Source: Candidatus Desantisiibacteriota bacterium (GTDB lineage Bacteria > JACRDZ01). From it: a DNA stretch of 26,695 bases. The stretch spans positions 1-26,695 of the forward strand of contig JACQWU010000076.1 of assembly GCA_016209155.1 (NCBI GenBank), written 5' to 3'. The notes under the pieces are model-generated. The model had not been told where the DNA came from and ran no database searches. It saw only the letters and a list, made by a program, of their open reading frames with translations. This document shows, piece by piece, positions 14,281 through 21,455 of the stretch; position 1 is the first letter of the stretch; every line of letters starts with the position of its first letter. A program made the translations under genes and the position numbers.

Positions 14281-15266
14281 ATATTTTTTTTGGAAAACTT
14301 AAAACCTGTCTTAACGGTGAGGCGGAAGATGCAGGGTATTCTCTTAATCTTTTCAGGAAGATAATAAACGATTACACCCGTCAACCGCTGGATGAGCTGG
14401 CAAAGAGGGTTGAAACGGTTTATGACTGGAATGATCTTATCCTTCATAAAACAGTCATCGAGCACCTGAAGGCGTTTAGGAATACAATTGCTAACAGGTT
14501 TACCGTATATGAAAAATGGGGCCTCGGGGAAAAACTGCCTCGCGGTCGTGGGGTAACAGCGCTTTTTACGGGAATGCCCGGAACAGGTAAAACAATGGCG
14601 GCCGAGGCAATAGCGCGCGATCTCGGAATAAATTTGTATCACGTTGATCTCGCGGGAATGGTCAGTAAATATGTAGGGGAGACGGAAAAAAATATAAGGA
14701 AGATATTTGAAAGCGCCCGGGACGCTAATGTCCTTCTTTTTTTTGACGAAGCGGACACATTGTTCGGGAGGAGGACGGAGATAAAAGATTCCCATGACAG
14801 GTACGCAAATCTTGAAGTGAATTACCTGCTGCAGCGTCTTGAGGAACATGAGGGGTCTGTGATTCTTGCAACAAACATGAAAAAGAATATGGATGAGGCC
14901 TTTTCGCGCAGGATTCATTTTATCATTGAATTTCCATTACCGTCTGAATCGCAAAGGCGGATTATATTGCAGAAACATTTACCGGCGGGAGTGCCGGGTT
15001 CAGCTAATGTTGATATTAATTTTTTTGCAAAGCATTTTGAACTGAGCGGCGGAGATATTAAAAATGCTGCCGTGCAGGCTGTATTTATGGCAGCAGAAGA
15101 TAGCGGGCAAATTACTATGGAGCATCTTCTTGCCTCTTTTAGACGCGAGTATTTAAAGCTCGGTAAAATTTTCCCCGATCTCAAGCTGAATATTTCACAC
15201 GGGACTCCGCATGAATCATCTATTAAAAGAAGAGAGAGAAAAGAGGCAGTCAGGCATGGATATTGA
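14253..15266 (+). CDS. Afp15-type AAA+ ATPase, C-terminal catalytic part
   Basis: Contains the active AAA+ module: Walker A GMPGTGKT, Walker B LLFFDEADTLFG, sensor/arginine region ATNMKKNMDEAFSRRIHFII and a helical lid (FELSGGDIKNAAVQAV). Before the P-loop, residues 1-45 are the end of the first module; the frame is family-like from about 14232 (VAEQLALMYPLSGKQ), upstream of any start codon. ATG 14253 therefore lies inside a former longer gene and has no ribosome binding site. It overlaps the upstream fragment by 28 bases, so reinitiation could yield a separate catalytic half. All catalytic residues are present. Whether a split enzyme works is unknown. Confidence 0.85.
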   Translation: MYPLSGKQIDIFFGKLKTCLNGEAEDAGYSLNLFRKIINDYTRQPLDELAKRVETVYDWNDLILHKTVIEHLKAFRNTIANRFTVYEKWGLGEKLPRGRGVTALFTGMPGTGKTMAAEAIARDLGINLYHVDLAGMVSKYVGETEKNIRKIFESARDANVLLFFDEADTLFGRRTEIKDSHDRYANLEVNYLLQRLEEHEGSVILATNMKKNMDEAFSRRIHFIIEFPLPSESQRRIILQKHLPAGVPGSANVDINFFAKHFELSGGDIKNAAVQAVFMAAEDSGQITMEHLLASFRREYLKLGKIFPDLKLNISHGTPHESSIKRRERKEAVRHGY

Positions 15267-15510
15267 AATTGATTCTATAGATATAAGGATAACAAGCGGT
15301 GATTTTGATGAACATGAAATCTCGAGAGAAATAAGAAACCGCCTTTGTGAGGCGTTAGGTGAGCTTCGTTTGGGAGATATAATGACAGATCACGGAAAAC
15401 ATGAAATTCTTGAAATCGATCTGGAAGAAACAGCATGGGAAAAGGAAACAGGTATAACTGAAAAGCTTGTAAGTCTTATAAAAAATGCGATTAATGAAAG
15501 GGTCTTATGA
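15256..15510 (+). CDS. Small unassigned eCIS protein
   Basis: An 84-residue acidic protein starting at ATG 15256, which overlaps the ATPase stop by 11 bases; GAGG at 15243-15246 is upstream. An earlier in-frame ATG at 15211 lies inside the ATPase gene and would add a basic, unlike N-terminus. The pattern is strand-helix-strand-helix: IEIDSIDIRITSGDF, then HEISREIRNRLCEALGELR, ILEIDLEET and a final helix. It faintly resembles the first repeat of the CIS tape-measure (Afp14) family, but the protein is far too short to be a tape measure. The stop overlaps the next start (ATGA), so it is firmly inside the operon. The function is unknown. Confidence 0.7.
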   Translation: MDIEIDSIDIRITSGDFDEHEISREIRNRLCEALGELRLGDIMTDHGKHEILEIDLEETAWEKETGITEKLVSLIKNAINERVL

Positions 15511-16265
15511 CAGCAGAAACAATAATACCTGTAAGGACATGCTATCGTTTTTTAAAAGGCGCTTTTGTTGAAGTCCCGCCCGGAGCAAAGGAGGGGCAGA
15601 CATTAAATCCTATTTATTTTCAATTTAATCCCGAAACGATTGAAAGAACAAAAAGCGGTACATGGACCTCGGCTAATTCAATTAAGAAAGCTAATAATAT
15701 GAACAGGGAATTAACCCCTTCAAAAGATAAAGGGACAAAGACAGGATTTACTCCGTCACCTGAGATGATAAAGATAACTCTTAAGCTGGATTCAGCTGAG
15801 AAATCCTTGAGATCTCCTTGCGGGGGGGCAGAGATGGATATGAGAGAGGGAATTCTTCCGGAGCTTGCGGCTTTGGAAAACCTTATGAAAAAAGTAGAAT
15901 TGAGTGCAAAAGCAGGGGGATCAAAAAATTCGCCCACGCTTGTCAGGGAAAAAGAAATACCTCTTATACTTTTTGTGTGGGGAAATTATCGTGTGATTCC
16001 CGTGACTATTCTTTCCATGTCCATTACCGAACAGAAATTTAATTATCTGCTTACTCCTATCAGAGCGGAAATCAATGTCTCTCTCCAGGTGCTGGAAGAA
16101 GAAGATTCGAAACTTAACGACCTGGCGCACAAGGCATATTCATTCACTGAAGAGCAAAAAAAAAGTATGAAAAATAGTTTTTATGAAAATCAGCAGAGTG
16201 TGAACAAGGGTCTGGAAAATCCCGATATAGCAAAAAATTATCCGGTTATTCTGGGAGGAAAATAA
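15507..16265 (+). CDS. CIS tube/baseplate adaptor protein (Afp7 N-terminal type)
   Basis: A 252-residue protein matching the CIS_tube family, which links the inner tube to the baseplate hub (the N-terminal part of Afp7). Diagnostic segments are LNPIYFQFNPETIERTKSGT near the N-terminus, MIKITLKLDSAEKS, and the core IPLILFVWGNYRVIPVTILS followed by LTPIRAEINVSLQVLEE. A charged tail of about 50 residues follows. In Afp7 a LysM domain is fused at the C-terminus; here that domain is the next gene, so the two-domain protein is split. It is translationally coupled on both sides (ATGA with the previous gene, TAATG with the next). Confidence 0.85.
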   Translation: MTAETIIPVRTCYRFLKGAFVEVPPGAKEGQTLNPIYFQFNPETIERTKSGTWTSANSIKKANNMNRELTPSKDKGTKTGFTPSPEMIKITLKLDSAEKSLRSPCGGAEMDMREGILPELAALENLMKKVELSAKAGGSKNSPTLVREKEIPLILFVWGNYRVIPVTILSMSITEQKFNYLLTPIRAEINVSLQVLEEEDSKLNDLAHKAYSFTEEQKKSMKNSFYENQQSVNKGLENPDIAKNYPVILGGK

Positions 16266-16552
16266 TGTTTTTTAAAGGAAGCAGATATGAGAAAGTCAAA
16301 AATTATATTTTTAAAAGGCAGGATGGCAGCGAGGTTTTGCTTAAAAAGAAAAGAAGAATCCCTGAACAAAAAGGCAGATTGATTCATACTGTCCTCGAAG
16401 GTGAAAGATCGGATCTCGCTGCCAACCGGTATTATGGCGATCCGCTTAAATTCTGGAAGATTGCAGACGGTAATGCAGAAATGAATCCTGAAAATTTGTT
16501 TAAAAGACCGGGGGAGAAAATTATCATTCCGCCGAATGATCCTGAAATATAA
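16265..16552 (+). CDS. LysM-like baseplate protein (Afp7 C-terminal / gpX type)
   Basis: A 95-residue protein of the LysM/tail-protein-X family found in baseplates. The visible pattern is SRYEKVKNYIFKRQDG, a basic KKKRRIPEQ, then the LysM-like core LIHTVLEGERSDLAANRYYG, DPLKFWKIADGNAEMNPENL and IIIPP. In contractile systems such domains hold the hub complex together inside the particle and need not bind cell wall. The start ATG 16265 shares its A with the previous stop (TAATG), and the upstream GGAGG is within the preceding gene's end. The length is typical. Confidence in the family is high, in the precise contact partner low. Confidence 0.82.
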   Translation: MFFKGSRYEKVKNYIFKRQDGSEVLLKKKRRIPEQKGRLIHTVLEGERSDLAANRYYGDPLKFWKIADGNAEMNPENLFKRPGEKIIIPPNDPEI

Positions 16553-16567
16553 AATATAAGGAACATT

Positions 16568-17710
16568 ATGAGCAGTAAAGCCTATAAAATAGCTTTTAAT
16601 GAAGAGGATGCCGCGGATGATTTTTATGAGTTTTTAATACGTTTTGAGCTCGAGGAAAATATTAAAAAATCGGCGTCATTTGTATTTCGATTATCCATTT
16701 TTAAACATGAAAATGGTGAGTGGGCTTTCCTTGATGATGAAAGGTTTGAACTTTTTACAAAAATTACAATTTCAATCGGAACTAAAGAAGACAGTGTGAA
16801 ACCGGTTTTTAAAGGTTATATCACACAGACTGCGCCTCACTTTGATCGGAATGAAGAATTATGCTATTTGGAAGTGCGGGGGATGGATCCGACCTGTCTT
16901 ATGAACCTGGAGGAAAAATTTGTTGACTGGTCAGCTCAGAGCCACAGTGATATTGCCTGTGCGATTTTTAATTCATATGGGATTACACCTTTCGCTGAGG
17001 AGGCTTCCGTGACGCATACTGAAGACGGGAATGTTTTAGTCCAGCGCAATACAGACATACGTTTTTTGAAAGAGCTTGCCGTAAAAAACGGATTTGACTG
17101 TTACACAGCAGTTGATGAATCGGGAGAATTGAAGGGATATTTCAAGCCTTTAACACTGGACAGTGCCCCTCTTCCTGTCCTGGCAGTGCATTTTGAAGGT
17201 AAAACAAATGTGCAGTTCATGGATGTGCAAGTAGTAGCGGATATGCCTTTGAGTATCTCCGGATGGTATTTAAATCTTGAAGACAAAACAATTGAACAGA
17301 TTGAAAAGTCGGAATATGATCATACACTTTTGGGAAAAGAATCATTAATAAATATAATAAATGACAAAGTTGCGCAATTGTCAGCGCCCCTTGAAGCAGT
17401 CTCAAGGATATACAAGGGAGATATTGTATTTCAGACCGTGACGGAACTGGAAAAAACTATCCAGGGAAATCTGAACCGGTCGGGGTGGTTCATTAAGGCT
17501 GTGGGGATTGTAAATTCCGAAATATATGAAGGTATCATAAGAGCGAGGCAGATCGTGCCGGTGAAAGGAATGGGGACAAGGTACAGCGGAGATTATCTTG
17601 TCAGTTCTGTAAAACATATAATATCGAAAGATAATTACGAGCAGCATATTGAACTTATAAGGAACGCGCGTGGAGTTAAGGGGAACGAATCTTTTGAAGG
17701 AGAAGCATAA
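16568..17710 (+). CDS. gpD-like baseplate hub protein (Afp8 N-terminal part)
   Basis: A 380-residue homologue of phage late-control protein D / T4 gp27, the hub ring under the tube. The hub fold is read from FELFTKITISIGTKEDSVKP with FKGYITQTAPHFD (first barrel), LEVRGMDPTCLMN, the helical HSDIACAIFNSYGI and IRFLKELAVKNGFDCY segments, and the C-terminal VKGMGTRYSGDYLVSSVKHI, typical for this family. It has AAGGAA before ATG 16568. In Afp8 and VgrG the hub and the spike are one chain; here the spike is the next gene, starting right after this stop. No sign of an effector fusion. Confidence 0.88.
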   Translation: MSSKAYKIAFNEEDAADDFYEFLIRFELEENIKKSASFVFRLSIFKHENGEWAFLDDERFELFTKITISIGTKEDSVKPVFKGYITQTAPHFDRNEELCYLEVRGMDPTCLMNLEEKFVDWSAQSHSDIACAIFNSYGITPFAEEASVTHTEDGNVLVQRNTDIRFLKELAVKNGFDCYTAVDESGELKGYFKPLTLDSAPLPVLAVHFEGKTNVQFMDVQVVADMPLSISGWYLNLEDKTIEQIEKSEYDHTLLGKESLINIINDKVAQLSAPLEAVSRIYKGDIVFQTVTELEKTIQGNLNRSGWFIKAVGIVNSEIYEGIIRARQIVPVKGMGTRYSGDYLVSSVKHIISKDNYEQHIELIRNARGVKGNESFEGEA

Positions 17711-18508
17711 TTGCTTGAACGTCTGGTAGCGCTATTTCATGAAAAGGTTGAAAATAAATATTATGGGAAATACCGCGCAATTGTCACGGATAATATGGAT
17801 CCGAAAAAACTGGGAAGAGTCAAAGTTAAAGTCCCATCGCTTTTAGGTGAACATGAAATCGGCTGGGCGATGCCGTGCTTCCCGTATGGCGGAGGCGCAG
17901 ACAGGGGTTATTATATGATCCCTGAAAACGATGACGGGGTTTGGGTTGAATTTGAAGCAGGGGATATTTCTTATCCGATATGGAGCGGAACATGGTGGGC
18001 TAAAGATGAAACACCAAAAGGAGTTGAGGATGCTGAGCCTGTACCTGATATTAAAATGATTAAAAGCAAAAGCGGGAATATTATTCAGTTAGATGATACC
18101 TCCGGCAGCGAATCTATCAGTATTATAGATAAATCAGGGAATAAAGTTGTGATGAAAAGCGAATCTATAAGTATCATTGATAAGTCAGAAAATAAAATTA
18201 TTATGAAAGCAGATTCTATAGAGATAAATTCTGACACTCGTGATTTGAAATTAAAAGGAAATAACATAAGTATAGAAGCAACCGCAGAATTAAAGATTAC
18301 AGGCGCAACAACAACAATAGAAGGTTCAAGTACTTTAACAGCTAAAGGTGCAGCTACAACGTTAGAGGGATCCAGCACTTTAACAGTTAAAGGCGCAACT
18401 GTAGCAATGGAAGGTTCAGGGACACTTACTGTCAAAGGCGCGGCTGTAACAGTTGAAGGATCAGGTCCTGTAACAATTAAAGGGATGATTGTAGATATAA
18501 ATCCTTAA
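17711..18508 (+). CDS. gpV/gp5-like spike protein with beta-helix
   Basis: A 265-residue spike. Residues about 18-100 are an OB-fold of the gpV/gp5 type (YRAIVTDNMDPKKLGRVKVK, GWAMPCFPYGGGADRGYYMI, VWVEFEAGDISYPIWSGTWW). After a linker come repeats that will form a trimeric beta-helix needle: two 17-residue units (SESISIIDKSGNKVVMK type) and four 15-residue units with consensus TxEGSxTLTxKGA. The start is TTG 17711, directly after the hub stop, with GGAG inside the upstream gene. It sits with the hub gene before it and the tip gene after it, matching the order hub-spike-tip in the particle. There is no enzymatic domain at the C-terminus. Confidence 0.9.
   Translation: MLERLVALFHEKVENKYYGKYRAIVTDNMDPKKLGRVKVKVPSLLGEHEIGWAMPCFPYGGGADRGYYMIPENDDGVWVEFEAGDISYPIWSGTWWAKDETPKGVEDAEPVPDIKMIKSKSGNIIQLDDTSGSESISIIDKSGNKVVMKSESISIIDKSENKIIMKADSIEINSDTRDLKLKGNNISIEATAELKITGATTTIEGSSTLTAKGAATTLEGSSTLTVKGATVAMEGSGTLTVKGAAVTVEGSGPVTIKGMIVDINP
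18107..18208 (+). repeat. Two 51-bp repeats in the spike gene
   Basis: Units at 18107-18157 and 18158-18208 encode 17-residue repeats beginning SESISIIDKS. They are part of the needle's beta-helix. Confidence 0.75.
18305..18484 (+). repeat. Four 45-bp repeats in the spike gene
   Basis: Units at 18305, 18350, 18395 and 18440, each 45 bp and encoding 15 residues with EGS and KGA at fixed places. They form the end of the beta-helical needle; in-frame copy changes would alter needle length. Confidence 0.8.
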
Positions 18509-18519
18509 GGAGAAAATAT

Positions 18520-18915
18520 ATGGGACAGCCAATTGCAACACAAACATCTGGCGGGCAATGTTTTGCTTTTCCGGACGTATGCAAAACGCCTGCCGGTACT
18601 TCTGTTGTGCCTATTCCATACCCAAATATCGGGGATCTTGGAAGTGCAATAAAGGTTTCGATGCGGGTAAAAATCGGAGGGAAGCCGGTTATTCTTCAGG
18701 ATAGTGAGATTCCTACAAGTTCAGGTGATGAAGCAGGAAGCGCAGGCGGTATTATATCCGGTGGAATAAAAGGGAAAGTAACGTTTGTAACAAGCAGTAT
18801 GAAAGTAAAAGTTGAAGGAAAAAGTGTTGTGAGAATGGGTGATACAACACAACAAAATGGAACTAACGCGGTTGGTACGGTCTTATTCGGATATCCAACT
18901 GTAATGGCGGGCTAA
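18520..18915 (+). CDS. PAAR-like tip protein (DUF4150; Afp10-like position)
   Basis: A 131-residue protein of the DUF4150 PAAR-like type that sharpens the spike. The signature is FPDVCKTPAGTSVVPIPYPN near the N-terminus, then several short beta units with VKIGGKPVILQDSEIPTSSG, MKVKVEGKSVVRMGDTTQQN and a Gly-rich end. Classic PAAR zinc ligands (three His and a Cys) are not all visible, as is usual for this subfamily. AAGGAGA at 18507-18513 overlaps the spike stop. No C-terminal toxin domain is attached, so it is a structural tip and not a cargo carrier by fusion. Confidence 0.85.
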   Translation: MGQPIATQTSGGQCFAFPDVCKTPAGTSVVPIPYPNIGDLGSAIKVSMRVKIGGKPVILQDSEIPTSSGDEAGSAGGIISGGIKGKVTFVTSSMKVKVEGKSVVRMGDTTQQNGTNAVGTVLFGYPTVMAG

Positions 18916-19284
18916 ATGAAATCACGTTTTTTAGAAATACCTTTTAAAAAAGGCAGCTCGGGCGGCGCGGCCGAAACGGGCGATATAAATAAACATATCA
19001 AAAACAAATTGATACAGGTATTGTTTACGATACCGGGTGAACGCGTAAACCTGCCGGGATTCGGATGCAGAATACGCGATCTTGTATTTGAGCCTAATAA
19101 TGAAATTATGACTTCTGCTGTAAATTTTCAGGTATCTCAGGAGCTTAACAAATGGATGGGGGATGAGGTAAAGATCGAATCGGTAAATGTTTTCAGTGAA
19201 GAAGAAGTTCTTTATATCCAGATATTTTATTCCCGTCTGGATGACCGTATACAACAAAAACTCGAGGTAGGGTATAAGTTATGA
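18916..19284 (+). CDS. Baseplate wedge protein gp25 (Afp9-like)
   Basis: A 122-residue gp25/W-family protein, a core baseplate wedge part that starts sheath assembly. The conserved pattern is DINKHIKNKLIQVLFTIPGE, then RVNLPGFGCRIRDLVFEPNN (the family's PxFGxxLxxLxFEP-like block) and VNFQVSQELNKWM. The C-terminal strands EEVLYIQIFYSRLDD complete the fold. The ATG directly follows the previous stop and the end overlaps the next start by 4 bases (ATGA), so it is coupled on both sides. The protein looks complete and of standard length. Confidence 0.9.
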   Translation: MKSRFLEIPFKKGSSGGAAETGDINKHIKNKLIQVLFTIPGERVNLPGFGCRIRDLVFEPNNEIMTSAVNFQVSQELNKWMGDEVKIESVNVFSEEEVLYIQIFYSRLDDRIQQKLEVGYKL

Positions 19285-21455
19285 ACGAAACCCAATCATA
19301 TGTCTGGACAAATTTTTCAGGTCAGCATGTAATTACCCAAAAACAGGGAATAGATTACCTTATAGTCAGCGCTGATCAGAAAACATTGGAGGTGTATTTT
19401 TTTAAAGATATCTCTTACAAAATCGATAAATCTGTTTTTAGAATTGAGGGGGGACAGCGCATAAAGAATATAGGGATCAGCACAGCAGAAATTGATAAGC
19501 ATAACAAAAATAAAATAAATATAACCCTCGATCGTTATGGCGACTGGTCTCCTTACCGGCTTATCATTTCGGAATCAGTTTGGAGTAAAACTAAGATGGA
19601 CATAGATCCTGTTTTCTCCTCAATCCGTTTTTCATTTAAAATAAACTGTCCCGGTTCAGGTATGGATTGTAAAAGCCATATTCCGGCAGACGCTAAATTT
19701 CCAGCAATTAAAAATTTTGATTACCAGGCAAAAGATTATGAAAGTTTTAAACAAGCGATGCTTGACAGGCTCCCGACACAGGTCCCGGGATGGTGGGATA
19801 GAAGTGAGGCTGATTTTGGAATAGCCCTGATTGATATCCTTGCTTACGCGGGTGATAGATTAAGTTATTATCAGGATCGTGTTGCCACGGAAAGCCGCCT
19901 GAAAACAGCAAGGGACAGAAGTTCTGTATCGAGGCATCTTAAGCTCATTGATTATACTCTTTTCCCGGGGCAGACAGCCCTTGTTTTAATTTATTTTAAT
20001 ATTGACCGGGATTTAATAATCACGGAAGACACCAAAATTCAAACACAGGGGAGCGAAAATTCTAAAATATTCACACTCCAATCACCTTTTCCGGTATTCG
20101 CAGTGCAGAGTGAAATTATCCTGTATGATTTTTCGCATCCTTCGCTTGTTATCCCTGAAGGTTCACTCCAGATTGTGGTTAAAGGCTTACTTGAAGGCTT
20201 AAACGAAGGAAGTTATATTGTTTTATTAAAGGAATATGAAAGCATAGAAAATGAGAAACATCTTATAAAACTTTCTTCAAAACCCGTATATCTTCCGGTA
20301 TCCGATACAACTATTCTTTCGTGGGACAAAAAGTATACTCTGCCATGGGATGTATGTGTTTCAAAAGGCAGGATTTTGGGAAATATTGCTGAGTTTTTGA
20401 ACGCGGAGAAATGTGACGGAAAAGAGAATATTTTAATGGTGTATGAGAATGAGAAATTAGAACATATAGATTTACTGAAAGGTCCGGTTGGATATTTGAA
20501 CGGACAGCCTTTAATAAATATAACAATCGATGGAGAAGTATGGTCAAATACTGATTCCCTTTGCAGCAGTTTGCCATATGATAAACATTATCAGGTTATA
20601 GATCTCGATGATGAAAAAAACAGAATACAATTTGGTGATAATATAAATGGATTAAGGCCGGATAAAGATTCAAATATACAAATTAATTATTATAGAGGGC
20701 TTGGTTCTGAAGGGAATGTGGCCCCCGGGGTACTTACGAAGTTTGAAAAAGAAATACCGGGTGTGAATTATATTATGAATCCGTTCGCAGGTTTTGGCGG
20801 GTGCGATCCTGAGAAAGAGGCGCGTGCAAAGATATGGGGACCTAAAAAAGTCAGGGAGCAGAAAAGAGCTGTTACTCCTGAAGATTACGAAAGGGAAGCA
20901 GTGAGTGTACCCGGCATATCAAGGGCTTTGGCGCGTTTTATCTGGACAGGGAGCTGGTTTACTGTGCGTGTTACCCTTGATCCGGCGGGGACGGAAGAGC
21001 TCAGCGATGATTTAAAAAATGCTGTATTAAAACATCTAAGGACGAGGAAAATGGCGGGTTATGATATCCAAATTTTTCCTGCGGTATATGTACCTCTTGA
21101 TATAAAGATTGAATTTTGTGTAAAAGACACAGCGTTCAGGGACCAGGTTTTAATGGATTTAAACAAGGTGCTTGGAAGCAGCAAAAGCATTGACGGGGTA
21201 AAAGGATTTTTTAATCCGGATAACTGGACTTTTGGCAAGGGTGTGAGGCTTTCTTCATTATACGCGGCAATCTCAACTGTACAGGGGATTGAATGTACGG
21301 AAGTAACTAAATTTCAAAACTTAAGAAACCCGGGTAAAAATGAATTGAGAAATAGGGAAATCCCTATGCAGTGGGATGAAATCGCAAGATTGGACAATGA
21401 TAAAAATTTTCCCGAGCATGGCAAGCTTGAGTTGGAATTAATAGGCGGCAGATAA
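19281..21455 (+). CDS. Baseplate J / gp6-type protein 1 (Afp11-like)
   Basis: A 724-residue 'putative baseplate assembly protein' related to phage J/T4 gp6, which forms the outer wedge ring. The first about 125 residues are a separate beta domain. From about residue 147, FDYQAKDYESFKQAMLDRL, RSEADFGIALIDILAYAGDR and LSYYQDRVATESRL are the family's start. The middle contains a variable beta domain; then RIQFGDNINGLRPDKD, GSEGNVAPGVLTKFEKEIPG, NPFAGFGGCDPEKEARAK and AVTPEDYEREAVSVPGISRA form the J core. The C-terminal end carries the usual alpha/beta repeat. It is intact and coupled to its neighbours (ATGA with gp25, TAATG with the next gene). Confidence 0.9.
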   Translation: MNETQSYVWTNFSGQHVITQKQGIDYLIVSADQKTLEVYFFKDISYKIDKSVFRIEGGQRIKNIGISTAEIDKHNKNKINITLDRYGDWSPYRLIISESVWSKTKMDIDPVFSSIRFSFKINCPGSGMDCKSHIPADAKFPAIKNFDYQAKDYESFKQAMLDRLPTQVPGWWDRSEADFGIALIDILAYAGDRLSYYQDRVATESRLKTARDRSSVSRHLKLIDYTLFPGQTALVLIYFNIDRDLIITEDTKIQTQGSENSKIFTLQSPFPVFAVQSEIILYDFSHPSLVIPEGSLQIVVKGLLEGLNEGSYIVLLKEYESIENEKHLIKLSSKPVYLPVSDTTILSWDKKYTLPWDVCVSKGRILGNIAEFLNAEKCDGKENILMVYENEKLEHIDLLKGPVGYLNGQPLINITIDGEVWSNTDSLCSSLPYDKHYQVIDLDDEKNRIQFGDNINGLRPDKDSNIQINYYRGLGSEGNVAPGVLTKFEKEIPGVNYIMNPFAGFGGCDPEKEARAKIWGPKKVREQKRAVTPEDYEREAVSVPGISRALARFIWTGSWFTVRVTLDPAGTEELSDDLKNAVLKHLRTRKMAGYDIQIFPAVYVPLDIKIEFCVKDTAFRDQVLMDLNKVLGSSKSIDGVKGFFNPDNWTFGKGVRLSSLYAAISTVQGIECTEVTKFQNLRNPGKNELRNREIPMQWDEIARLDNDKNFPEHGKLELELIGGR

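Noticed and set aside
14265-14918. 217-residue - strand frame opposite the ATPase
   Set aside because: Mirror of the highly conserved AAA+ coding sequence; the + strand has Walker motifs.
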